Source of the DNA: Kiritimatiellia bacterium
GTDB taxonomy: Bacteria; Verrucomicrobiota; Kiritimatiellia; RFP12; UBA1067
Assembly (NCBI GenBank): GCA_017628165.1
Contig: JAGBZQ010000129.1
Coordinates: forward strand, 1 to 13,977
Length of the DNA: 13,977 nt
Direction: 5' to 3'
Shown: positions 1-7,298 of the stretch, one piece after another
Numbering within the stretch: position 1 is the first letter of the stretch
How the letters are laid out: each line of letters opens with the position of its first letter
Notes under the pieces: model-generated
What the model was told of the DNA's origin: nothing
What the model saw: only the letters and a program-made list of their open reading frames with translations
The model's database searches: none
Translations under genes and position numbers: made by a program

Positions 1-1
1 C

Positions 2-1333
2 ATTGCCGGCAAGGCGCAGACCGGGTCCGGCAAGACGGCCGCCTTCCTTGTGGCTATTCTTACTCGCTATCTTCGCACTCCAGAGGAGCGTGCGTCGGCC
101 GGCGGAGCACCGCGTGCGCTCGTCATTGCTCCTACGCGCGAGCTTGTTATTCAGATATGCAAGGATGCCGACAAGATCGGCAAATATTGCAATTTGAGGT
201 CGCTCGCCATCTATGGCGGTATGGATTACGATCGCCAAAAGCAGGAGATTCTCGATGCGCCTGTAGATTTGCTTGTGGCCACACCCGGCAGGCTTCTCGA
301 TTTTGTGAAGACGCGTGTTCTCGATCTGTCGCATGTGGACACGCTCGTCATCGATGAGGCCGACAGAATGCTTGATATGGGCTTCATCCCCGATGTCCGT
401 AGAATAATGAGCTATCTTCCTCCCAAGAACAAGAGGGCCACAATGCTCTACTCTGCCACGCTCAATGATACGGTTATGCGCCTTGCTCTCAACTGGATGG
501 AGGAGCCTTACCGCGCTGAGGTGGAAAGCTCCACAAACGCCACCGATACTGTTCGCCAGGTGGTGTACATCGTCCGCTCCAAGGACAAATTCACCGTCCT
601 TTTCAACCATATCGCGCTTCATCCAGAGGCGCGCACGATCGTTTTCTGCAACCGCAAGACCACTACAGAGGATGTCTACGAATCTCTTAAGGTCCGCGGG
701 GTTTCTGTGGAGATGCTTTCCGGTGATGTCAATCAGAACAAGCGTCTTAAAGTGCTTGACGCATTCCGTGACGGCGAGGTGAAGGTTGTGGTGGCCACGG
801 ACGTGGCCGGGCGCGGCATAGACATCAAGGGGCTTGAGTATGTGATTAATTTCGACTTCCCGTACGAGGCCGAGGATTATGTTCACCGCATCGGCAGAAC
901 GGGACGCGCTGGGTCCACCGGCATCGCCATAAGTTTTGCCGATGAGGATGAGAGCTTTGCGATTCCCGAGATTGAGGAGTATATCAAAGAGCCGCTGAAG
1001 TGCACGATGATTCAGGAGGATGATCCGCTATTGAAGGAGATTCCTCCGCGCGGCAGCAAGCTTGGCGAGGTGGATAGCGAAGCGAAAGCCACTGTGGATG
1101 CTCGCGAGGCCGTAGGCGAGGAGGAGAAGGCGGCCGCGGCGGCCATTACGGGAGCCAACGCCGTGACCGCGAGCGGTGCGAGCGCCATTTTGAAGGAGGA
1201 TGCTCCGATGAGAACGCTTCCCACCTTCGAGAAGGCTTTTGAGCCGAAGAATCCTTTACCTGACGAGGCAAATGTCTATTCCAAGCCAGTCGAGCAGGCC
1301 GGTGAGTTTGAGGAGTGGCAAGTCAAGAGTTGA
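2..1333 (+). CDS. DEAD-box ATP-dependent RNA helicase (5' partial)
   Basis: ATP-dependent RNA helicase of superfamily 2, acting on structured RNA in the cytoplasm (RhlB/RhlE-like; exact subfamily not resolved). The reading frame is open from nucleotide 2, so the true start, the Q motif and about 50 N-terminal residues lie outside the window. Visible motifs in order: motif I AQTGSGKT (nt 14-37), Ia PTRELV, Ib TPGR, motif II DEAD (within IDEADRMLDMGF), motif III SAT, motif V ATDVAGRGID and motif VI HRIGRTGRAG. All are intact, so the ATPase/helicase core should be active. After motif VI comes a C-terminal extension of roughly 140 residues, acidic and then Ala-rich (EEEKAAAAAITGANA), with no domain I recognise; such tails often bind RNA or partner proteins. 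The stop is 22 nt before the next gene, on the same strand. Family assignment is very secure; specific substrate unknown. Confidence 0.96.
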   Translation: MAGKAQTGSGKTAAFLVAILTRYLRTPEERASAGGAPRALVIAPTRELVIQICKDADKIGKYCNLRSLAIYGGMDYDRQKQEILDAPVDLLVATPGRLLDFVKTRVLDLSHVDTLVIDEADRMLDMGFIPDVRRIMSYLPPKNKRATMLYSATLNDTVMRLALNWMEEPYRAEVESSTNATDTVRQVVYIVRSKDKFTVLFNHIALHPEARTIVFCNRKTTTEDVYESLKVRGVSVEMLSGDVNQNKRLKVLDAFRDGEVKVVVATDVAGRGIDIKGLEYVINFDFPYEAEDYVHRIGRTGRAGSTGIAISFADEDESFAIPEIEEYIKEPLKCTMIQEDDPLLKEIPPRGSKLGEVDSEAKATVDAREAVGEEEKAAAAAITGANAVTASGASAILKEDAPMRTLPTFEKAFEPKNPLPDEANVYSKPVEQAGEFEEWQVKS

Positions 1334-1355
1334 TTTTGATATAATTGAGGGCGTT

Positions 1356-2654
1356 ATGAAAGATCTCAAAGCCGCATACAAGACGATCGAAACAGATCAT
1401 TTTGCTCCCAAGATGGAGATTTCCTTCATCAATGGAGATTGTCGCCAAACATTCCATTATGAGAAAGTAACGTGGAATATCGGCGGAGAGGAGATGGGGC
1501 TTCGCTACGGTGAGAACCCTGGTCAGCAGGCCGCTCTCTATAAACTTGTCAACGGCAATCTCGTTCTTGGTGAAGTGGAGATGCTTCAGGCCGGGCGTTA
1601 TCTCGCGTCTGTGCCCGAGCTTCTTCAGTCAGGCAAGCATCCCGGCAAGACTAACGTTACGGATACCGACAATGCGCTTAATATTCTCCGTTATTTGATG
1701 GATAAGCCTTGCGCCGTCATCGTTAAGCACAACAATCCATGCGGCGTCGCCACCGGCAGTACGTTGGCGGAAGCGTATTTCCGTGCAAACAAGGCTGACC
1801 GGCTTGCCGCGTTTGGCGGAGCAATTGCGCTCAACCGCGAGTGTGATATGGAGACGGCGAAGCTTATTGTTGAGAATTATGCGGAAGTGGTGGTGGCGCC
1901 AGATTTCAAGGAAGGTGTCATGGATCTTTTCGCTACTAAAAAGAACCTTCGTGTTTTCCGCATCAAGAACATGTCTCGCCTTACGGAGTATGTGGCTAAG
2001 CACGTGATCGATTTTAAGTCTCTCATCGACGGCGGTATCGTGGCGCAGACGTCGTTTAGCGCGAACGCCCGCAAGAGTACGGATCTTATCCCCGCTTACT
2101 GCAATCGCAAGATTACCGACAAGGCCACGGGCGAGGTTTCCTTCAAGGAGTACAGGATTCAGCGTCTTCCCACCGAAAAGGAGTACGAGGACCTTATTTT
2201 TGGATGGCTTGTCGAGGCGGGCGTTACTTCCAATTCCGTTCTTTATGTAAAGGACGGAGCTACTGTTGGAATCGGGACGGGCGAGCAGGATCGCGTAGGT
2301 GTCGCCGAGATTGCGCGCGACAAGGCTTATACCAAGCACGCCGACTGGATCTCTTGGACAAAGTACCAGAAACCCTTCAACGATCTTCGTCTCGTCTTCG
2401 GCGAGAAGGACGGTGCGATGAAGCAGGCCGAGATTATGGAGGAGACTCGCTCTGTCAATGGCGGGCTTAGAGGCTGTGCGATGGTTTCCGATGCGTTCTT
2501 CCCGTTCCGCGACGGTGCGGAAGTGGGGATTCGCGAGGGCATCACCTCTATCGTTCAGCCTGGTGGCGCAATACGAGACTGGGATGTCATTGATTGCTGC
2601 AACGATGCGGGAATCGCGATGGTCTTTACGGGTCAGCGCAGCTTCCGCCACTGA
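1356..2654 (+). CDS. Stand-alone AICAR formyltransferase (PurH-type, lacks IMP cyclohydrolase domain)
   Basis: Predicted phosphoribosylaminoimidazolecarboxamide formyltransferase: 10-formyl-THF + AICAR to FAICAR, the penultimate step of IMP synthesis, in the cytoplasm. The 432-residue protein carries AICARFT family motifs: RYGENPGQ (50-57), the catalytic Lys-His pair in KHNNPCGVA (K124, H125), AAFGGAIALNR, TSNSV, GIGTGEQDRVGV, SDAFFPFRDG, QPGGAIRD and C-terminal FTGQRSFRH. Bifunctional PurH is about 510-530 residues, with an N-terminal MGS-like IMP cyclohydrolase domain of about 200 residues. That domain is absent here; only about 50 residues precede the formyltransferase signature. The open frame runs upstream into the helicase gene, but ATG 1356 follows GAGGG (1347-1351) closely, and the protein sequence from there fits the family. 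It lies 22 nt after the helicase and 26 nt before exbB-like. IMP cyclohydrolase must be encoded elsewhere. The assignment is strong. Confidence 0.93.
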   Translation: MKDLKAAYKTIETDHFAPKMEISFINGDCRQTFHYEKVTWNIGGEEMGLRYGENPGQQAALYKLVNGNLVLGEVEMLQAGRYLASVPELLQSGKHPGKTNVTDTDNALNILRYLMDKPCAVIVKHNNPCGVATGSTLAEAYFRANKADRLAAFGGAIALNRECDMETAKLIVENYAEVVVAPDFKEGVMDLFATKKNLRVFRIKNMSRLTEYVAKHVIDFKSLIDGGIVAQTSFSANARKSTDLIPAYCNRKITDKATGEVSFKEYRIQRLPTEKEYEDLIFGWLVEAGVTSNSVLYVKDGATVGIGTGEQDRVGVAEIARDKAYTKHADWISWTKYQKPFNDLRLVFGEKDGAMKQAEIMEETRSVNGGLRGCAMVSDAFFPFRDGAEVGIREGITSIVQPGGAIRDWDVIDCCNDAGIAMVFTGQRSFRH

Positions 2655-2668
2655 TTTCATCTTAAATT

Positions 2669-2674
2669 AAGGAG
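2669..2674 (+). promoter_or_regulatory. Ribosome binding site of the exbB-like gene
   Basis: AAGGAG lies six bases before ATG 2681. An in-frame TTG at 2675 directly abuts this site and so cannot be the start. This places initiation at 2681. Confidence 0.8.
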
Positions 2675-2680
2675 TTGGTC

Positions 2681-3169
2681 ATGAACGGTATTACATTTGG
2701 CGAGGCATGGAATTACGGCGGGCCTCTCATGTGGGTCTTGGCGTTCTTTTCGGTTATGTCGCTTACGGTGGCGCTCTATCTTTACTTCGCGCATCGTAAG
2801 GCGCCTTTCATCGATGCGGCTCTTGCTCGCCTCAAGAAGGCCAAGGATCCCGAGGCAGAGGGTGCGCGTATTGCAGAGCGCGCTTACGCAAGCGTAGATT
2901 GGCTTGCTGACATTGCCGCAATCGCTCCTCTTGTAGGTCTTTTAGGAACGGTGCTCGGAATGTTTCAGGCCTTCGGCGGCATCGCTACTGACGTAGCCGC
3001 CGGCGCAAAGCCCATTGTTCTTGCGCAGGGTGTTTCGCAAGCGATCGTCACGACCATCTTTGGTCTGGTGGTTGCGATTCCCTCTCTTGTGATGCACGCC
3101 TTTTTCCGCCGCAGGACCGCCCGTCTTATGGCTGCGCTGGAGGAGAAAGCCGATGAAGTTTTCGCATAA
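2681..3169 (+). CDS. ExbB/TolQ/MotA-family proton channel subunit
   Basis: Inner-membrane proton channel subunit that with ExbD/TolR forms the stator-like motor energising TonB-type or Tol-type machines. The 162-residue protein has three predicted membrane segments (about 15-36, 76-98, 116-141). The family signature is in the last two: IAPLVGLLGTVLGMFQAF, then LAQGVSQAIVTTIFGLVVAIPS, equivalent to the GLLGTVxG and EALxxTAxGLxxAIP blocks of ExbB/TolQ. It is shorter than most ExbB proteins (about 200-240 residues), with a reduced cytoplasmic loop (about 38-73). It opens a four-gene unit, overlapping the exbD-like gene by 17 nt. ExbB, TolQ and MotA-like subtypes cannot be told apart from sequence alone. 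The ExbD-like neighbour and the downstream TonB-like anchor favour ExbB/TolQ. Confidence 0.93.
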   Translation: MNGITFGEAWNYGGPLMWVLAFFSVMSLTVALYLYFAHRKAPFIDAALARLKKAKDPEAEGARIAERAYASVDWLADIAAIAPLVGLLGTVLGMFQAFGGIATDVAAGAKPIVLAQGVSQAIVTTIFGLVVAIPSLVMHAFFRRRTARLMAALEEKADEVFA

Positions 3170-3575
3170 GCCAGCCTCTAAGCCCGCCGCGCTCGCATTG
3201 ACGTCTATGCTCGACGTCATCTTTCTTCTCTTGTGTTTTTTCGTGACGGCAAGTGTTTATTCGCAGTGGGAGAGCGAAATATCCATTCAGCTCCCCGCGG
3301 CCGAGACCGCCGATGAGCCCAACCGTCTGCCTGGTGAGCTGATTGTCAATGTCACCGAGAAAGGCGCGATACGTCTTAACGGGATGGAGCTTACGGCAGC
3401 GGATCTTGGCGCACGGTTATCAAAGATCGCGCAGCTCTATCCCGACCAGTCTGTGATTGTTCGCGCCGATTCAGCAACGCGGTATGAAGCGCTTGTGAAC
3501 GTGATCGACACTTGCCGCAAGGCCGGGGTTTGGAATTTCTCGCTCGCCACGTCCAACGATAAGAAAGTCGAATGA
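3153..3575 (+). CDS. ExbD/TolR-family biopolymer transport protein
   Basis: Partner of the ExbB-like channel; its single membrane helix carries the proton-binding aspartate. The 140-residue protein has a short basic cytoplasmic N-terminus, then TSMLDVIFLLLCFFV with Asp21 as the essential membrane carboxylate (equivalent to E. coli ExbD Asp25). The periplasmic domain ends with the typical YPDQSVIVRADSATRYEALV and VIDTCRKAG blocks. ATG 3153 follows AGGAG (3141-3145) at seven bases, inside the end of the exbB-like gene (17 nt overlap). The stop overlaps the next start as ATGA. The tight coupling implies fixed stoichiometry with the channel and the two downstream proteins. Confidence 0.94.
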   Translation: MKFSHKPASKPAALALTSMLDVIFLLLCFFVTASVYSQWESEISIQLPAAETADEPNRLPGELIVNVTEKGAIRLNGMELTAADLGARLSKIAQLYPDQSVIVRADSATRYEALVNVIDTCRKAGVWNFSLATSNDKKVE

Positions 3576-5506
3576 GTTTTTTCTCGATATTTCTTGCTGC
3601 ACAGCTTGTTCTGCCCTCCGACAGGATGGCAATGGCCGATCGTCTCTTTGATAGAGGTGATTATGTGGCGGCTAAGGCGGAATATGCGGTGCTCAAGGGA
3701 GCAGATGGAATTGCCGAGGACGAGCTTCTTCATCGTTTTGCCGAGTGTGAGCGTCTTTCCGGCAGGGCGGATTCCGCCCGCAAGTTTTATTCCGAGCTTG
3801 CGCAGAGGCATCCGCTTTCTCGCCACGCCGACAACGCCCGCCTCATGAAGGCGCTTATCGGGTCGGAGGCAGAGCGCGTAGCGGAGTTGAAGCTTCTTGA
3901 TTCTGACAATGTTCGCGCTTCTGTGAGAGCGGCCGCCCTTTATCATTTGGGAGTGGCGCTTAGCGATCGTGATATGCTGAAGCGCTCCTTCACGCTTGAT
4001 CCGAAGGGGACGTATGCGAAATACGCCAAGTTCCAGCACGCTCTTCTTTTGGCGGAGGATCCCGTGGCGGAGGTCAGGCGCAAGGGAGCGGGCGAGCTTA
4101 TTGGCATTCATTATTCCGAAGAGAAGGACCTGTCCCGGCTTGCGCTTTTCAACGCTGCGCGGTGCTGCTATTCAGAGAAGCGCTACGGCGAATCTTCGAT
4201 TCTTTTTCGCCGTTATCTGAAATTGTATCCAGCCGATTCAAAGGCGGCAGATGTCCGCGCGTATGCGGCTTGGAGTGATTATCTCTCCGGCAAGTTTGCT
4301 GATGCGGCAAGCCTCTGCGGAGACGGCTCGACGGATGATACGGCGTATCTTCTTGCCATGTGTGCCCATGCTACGGGTGAGTTAGAAAAGGCGCGCGGTC
4401 TTATGGCCAGCTATATGGAGAAATTTCCCGCTGGGCGTTATCGCGCGAGCGTGGAGCTGCCTTTGGCTCGCATGAAGTTTGACGGCGCTGAAAAGGCGGG
4501 TGATGTGGCTGGAATGGTTGAGGCGGCCAGAAGGAGCGCAGAAATTTCAAAGTCTTCGCGTGACAGGCTGCGTCTTGCGTGGGCTTACGAGAGGAGCAAT
4601 CTGACAAATGATGCTCTTGCCGCGTATTCCGCTCTCGCAAAGGATTTCCCCGGGTCTGATGATGCGGCAGAGGCGCTTTTTAGAAAGGCGATGATCGATA
4701 TTCGAGCCCAGCGCTTTTCTGCGGCAGAGCTTTCTTTGTCGGAGGCGCTCGCATCCGGCAAGAATGACGTTCGCCGCGCAGAGGCCCTTTATTGGAGGGG
4801 CATTTGCGCCATACGTCTTGGGCATAACGCCAAAGCGGTTGACTTACTTCGCGAGGCGCTTGAAAAGGGGCTTTCCCTTAACAATGCTCTCGAGGCGCGC
4901 CTTATTCTGGCGGATGAAGTTTTTAAGGCGGGCGATGCGGCTAAAGCCAAATCTGCCTATGCGGCGCTTATCCGCGAGGGCGCGGCAAGCCGGATGGGCG
5001 CGGCGAAGATTCGCGCGGTAGGCCGTTTTCTCGTCGAGTGCATAGAGGGTGAAAAGGCCATTGACGAGGCTAAGCTTTGTGCAAAGGCGCTTCTCAAGGT
5101 GGCCGATTCTCCCGAATGGCGCCAGATGGCCTTTGCGCTTCAGGGTGCGGCTGAGGAGGCGCTCGGCGAGTATTCTGCCGCAATCGGTTCGTATAGGCAG
5201 GCAATGGCTGAGAAAGTGAGAACAGAAGAGATGAAGTCCGTTTCTCTAAAGCTTGGCGTTCTTCTTTATCGTTCGGGCGATTGCGCAGAGGCAGAACGTT
5301 CTCTCAAGGAGGCTGTAAAGCTAAATGCATCGGACGCTTCTATGCGCGCAAAGGCGTATCTTTATCTGGCCAAGACGCGCGAGGCTGACGGAGATCCCCG
5401 CGAAGCTGTAGAGTATGCGACTGTTGTCGTGACGCTTTTCGACGATCCTGAAGTTTTGGCTGAAGCCAAGAAGATTCTTTCTCAGCATTCAAGGGAGCGC
5501 GAATGA
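3572..5506 (+). CDS. TPR-repeat protein, probably periplasmic, of the ExbBD-VWA cluster
   Basis: A 644-residue protein built almost wholly of tetratricopeptide-like helical repeats, hence a likely protein-protein scaffold. The N-terminus (MSFFSIFLAAQLVLPS) is short and hydrophobic with little positive charge: a plausible but weak signal peptide. TPR-like units can be seen at about 22-42 (ADRLFDRGDYVAAKAEY), 50-85, 190-235 (AARCCYSEKRYGESSILFRRYLKLYP), 340-440 (ALYWRGICAIRLGHNAKAVDLL), 445-470, 520-545 (EALGEYSAAIGSYRQAM) and 560-625. Several show the TolA-partner-like pattern of a repeat ending in a FP/YP turn. Both ends overlap neighbours by four bases (ATGA at 3572 and 5503), so it belongs to the ExbB-ExbD-VWA unit, in a position comparable to CpoB/YbgF of tol operons. 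The specific function is not recognised. The TPR fold is secure; the cell location is inferred. Confidence 0.85.
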   Translation: MSFFSIFLAAQLVLPSDRMAMADRLFDRGDYVAAKAEYAVLKGADGIAEDELLHRFAECERLSGRADSARKFYSELAQRHPLSRHADNARLMKALIGSEAERVAELKLLDSDNVRASVRAAALYHLGVALSDRDMLKRSFTLDPKGTYAKYAKFQHALLLAEDPVAEVRRKGAGELIGIHYSEEKDLSRLALFNAARCCYSEKRYGESSILFRRYLKLYPADSKAADVRAYAAWSDYLSGKFADAASLCGDGSTDDTAYLLAMCAHATGELEKARGLMASYMEKFPAGRYRASVELPLARMKFDGAEKAGDVAGMVEAARRSAEISKSSRDRLRLAWAYERSNLTNDALAAYSALAKDFPGSDDAAEALFRKAMIDIRAQRFSAAELSLSEALASGKNDVRRAEALYWRGICAIRLGHNAKAVDLLREALEKGLSLNNALEARLILADEVFKAGDAAKAKSAYAALIREGAASRMGAAKIRAVGRFLVECIEGEKAIDEAKLCAKALLKVADSPEWRQMAFALQGAAEEALGEYSAAIGSYRQAMAEKVRTEEMKSVSLKLGVLLYRSGDCAEAERSLKEAVKLNASDASMRAKAYLYLAKTREADGDPREAVEYATVVVTLFDDPEVLAEAKKILSQHSRERE

Positions 5507-7134
5507 ACGAGGACGGGCGCCATAATTGGATATTTTTCGCGGTGGTGCTTTCCACGGCGATTCATGCGGGGCTGATGTTTTTCATGCGTCCGCAGGTGAT
5601 GACGCATATCGCAGGTGCCGGCGCGCATGCGCGCACTCGTCCTCCCATGGTGGCGCGTCAGCGTACAGAGCAGCAGGAGACTGTACATTTTGAAGTGGTG
5701 AAGGATGTTTCTCCCGAGCGTTCTGCGCCCGAACCAGAAGCGGAGGATGTCGTTCCCATGCTTTCAGGCGCGGCGGGAATTACCCCGGAGGCGCCGGAGA
5801 TTTCTGAGAGCGCCCCTGAACCGGCCCCTGGTGTTTCTGCGCCGCTGATCACGTCTGATCCGTCCGAAGCGCTTTCTCGGCCTATAGTCTCCGTGGCACC
5901 CGAGAAGGTTTCCCCGATAGCGAATGGTGAAATCGGGGGAGCGTCCAGCTTGGCTGAAGGCGCGTCTATTTCGTCCGCGTCTCCGTTGGTGGAGTCTGGC
6001 GTTCCGCAGGCGGAGATTCCCGTTTCCATTCCCACGCTTGCGGCCCGCGTTCTCCCCGAAGAGGCGATAGTTGCCGCTGCGGCCGAGGAGCCGCCGTCAA
6101 AACCGCAAATCGGTTTCGTTCCGGCAAAGGAAGTGTTCAAGGAGGTGGATGCTGCAGTGGTGGAGGCCGAGAAGTCGGCAGTCCGCAATCTTCTTGATGT
6201 GAGGAACGCAGATGAGCTTGCCAAGTCGGTAAATACGGTCGCCACGTCCGCGTCTGCGGGAGAGTGGTCCTATTTTCGCGTGCGAGTCATGCCTCGCGCC
6301 AGTCTGAAGATAATTCCTAAGGATGTGGTTATTTTGATCGACGCGTCCGGATCGATTGCCAATGACCGTCTCAAGAGTTGCCGCAGGCATGCCAAGGAGA
6401 TTCTGCGCACATGCATGAATACGGGCGACAGGTTTAATGTCGTGGCGTTTCGCGATGACTTCTCGTATGCGTTTAAGGAGTGGCAGACGGGAGATGCGGC
6501 CGCGTTCAAGCGGGTGGAGTCGTGGCTTGATAATCTTGCGGCATACGGCAGGACAGATGTTTTCTCTACCGTGGCTTCTGTGCTCAAGCTTCCGCGAGAT
6601 CCGAAGCGTCCGCTGATTGCGCTTGTTGTTACGGATGGAATCGCAAACAAGGGCGTCTCGGAGACTTCGCAGATTCTTTCGAAGTTCACCGCTCTTAACG
6701 ACGGGCTTGTGTCGATGTACATGTATGGGGTTAAGGACAATGCCAATCGTGAGCTGATCGATGTTCTGACGAAGGGCAACCGCGGTGAAAGCTTCATTTA
6801 TGAGGGATCTCGTCGTCGGGCTGGATCTGAGCTCGGGCAGTTTAGCGACCGTTTCCGTGATCCTGTTCTTTCTGATCTTAGGATAGTTTTTTCGGCTGCA
6901 TCGAAGGCGGAGGCATATCCGGTGCTTCTTAAAAACCTCTATCGCGGTGATATGCTTGAGATTGTGGGGCGCGTCCCAAAAGGCACTGAGGAAGTGGCTT
7001 TTTCTCTGAAGGGGCTTAACGGGGAGAAGGCTTATGAGGGTTTCTTCCGCTATAATCTCACGAAGCTTCCGTTTGACAAGGACATTCCCCGGCACTGGGC
7101 GGCGGAAAAATCCATTGATGCTATGCTTCGCTAA
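5503..7134 (+). CDS. TonB-like membrane anchor fused to a VWA domain
   Basis: A 543-residue, inner-membrane-anchored periplasmic protein. Residues 8-28 form one hydrophobic helix with Ser17 and His21 in LSTAIHAG. E. coli TonB has the same Ser-x3-His motif in its anchor (Ser16/His20), which contacts ExbB/ExbD. Residues 45-205 are a Pro/Ala/Glu/Ser/Val-rich low-complexity stretch, like the TonB spacer. Residues 270-455 are a von Willebrand A domain with a complete metal-ion (MIDAS) site: DASGS (Asp280, Ser282, Ser284), Thr351 in GRTD and Asp378 in VTDG. The tail (455-543) has beta-rich sequence and HWAAEKSID, resembling the segment after the VWA of inter-alpha-trypsin-inhibitor-type proteins. 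No TonB C-terminal domain is seen. ATG 5503 follows AGGGAG (5492-5497) and overlaps the TPR gene by four bases. VWA and anchor are clear; energy coupling by ExbBD is inferred from motif and operon. Confidence 0.88.
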   Translation: MNEDGRHNWIFFAVVLSTAIHAGLMFFMRPQVMTHIAGAGAHARTRPPMVARQRTEQQETVHFEVVKDVSPERSAPEPEAEDVVPMLSGAAGITPEAPEISESAPEPAPGVSAPLITSDPSEALSRPIVSVAPEKVSPIANGEIGGASSLAEGASISSASPLVESGVPQAEIPVSIPTLAARVLPEEAIVAAAAEEPPSKPQIGFVPAKEVFKEVDAAVVEAEKSAVRNLLDVRNADELAKSVNTVATSASAGEWSYFRVRVMPRASLKIIPKDVVILIDASGSIANDRLKSCRRHAKEILRTCMNTGDRFNVVAFRDDFSYAFKEWQTGDAAAFKRVESWLDNLAAYGRTDVFSTVASVLKLPRDPKRPLIALVVTDGIANKGVSETSQILSKFTALNDGLVSMYMYGVKDNANRELIDVLTKGNRGESFIYEGSRRRAGSELGQFSDRFRDPVLSDLRIVFSAASKAEAYPVLLKNLYRGDMLEIVGRVPKGTEEVAFSLKGLNGEKAYEGFFRYNLTKLPFDKDIPRHWAAEKSIDAMLR

Positions 7135-7182
7135 CGGCGTATGCCATGAGATGTGCCCAAAAGTAAACGCAAGCATCCTTAA

Positions 7183-7200
7183 CCTGTGATGGAATACAGG
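7183..7200. repeat. Small inverted repeat in the 7135-7298 gap
   Basis: CCTGT and ACAGG flank an eight-base loop. No T-tract follows, so it does not look like an intrinsic terminator. It could be a weak hairpin or operator half-sites, or chance. The rest of this 164-base gap shows no coding sequence and no convincing terminator for the VWA gene. Confidence 0.25.
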
Positions 7201-7250
7201 ACCAAAAATGAAGAAGAGCCTACCCGCCACTTGTGGGATGTTGACTGAAA

Positions 7251-7259
7251 TGGTAAAAT
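7251..7259 (+). promoter_or_regulatory. Extended -10 promoter before the secreted-protein gene
   Basis: TGGTAAAAT is an extended -10 element (TGn plus TAAAAT, five of six consensus bases). A weak -35 TTGTGG lies at 7231-7236 with 17-base spacing, so transcription would start near 7266. This would give the gene at 7299, and possibly the lipid cluster behind it, a promoter separate from the ExbBD-VWA unit. This is read by eye. Confidence 0.5.
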
Positions 7260-7287
7260 ATCGGGGATTTCTTGAAATTAACATTTT

Positions 7288-7293
7288 AGAGGA
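7288..7293 (+). promoter_or_regulatory. Ribosome binding site deciding the start at 7299
   Basis: AGAGGA overlaps an in-frame ATG at 7293 and lies five bases before the next in-frame ATG at 7299. The spacing makes 7299 the better start. It also puts the Arg and hydrophobic stretch of the signal peptide directly at the N-terminus. Confidence 0.6.
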
Positions 7294-7298
7294 TGATT

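Noticed and set aside
1239..1355. Upstream extension of the formyltransferase frame into the helicase gene
   Set aside because: It overlaps the helicase end in another frame, its translation is unlike the family, and ATG 1356 has an RBS and gives the expected N-terminus.
1629..2660. Minus-strand open frame (343 codons) opposite the AICAR formyltransferase
   Set aside because: The plus strand carries an unambiguous enzyme here; the minus-strand translation has no family features and no RBS that I can see.
6097..7284. Long minus-strand open frame (395 codons) opposite the VWA gene
   Set aside because: It lies almost wholly opposite a gene with clear VWA motifs, its translation shows no recognisable motif, and it is explained by codon bias of the plus-strand gene.
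7135..7298. Intrinsic terminator or small RNA in the gap after the VWA gene
   Set aside because: Only a five-base-pair stem without a T-tract is present, with no other stable structure that I can see.
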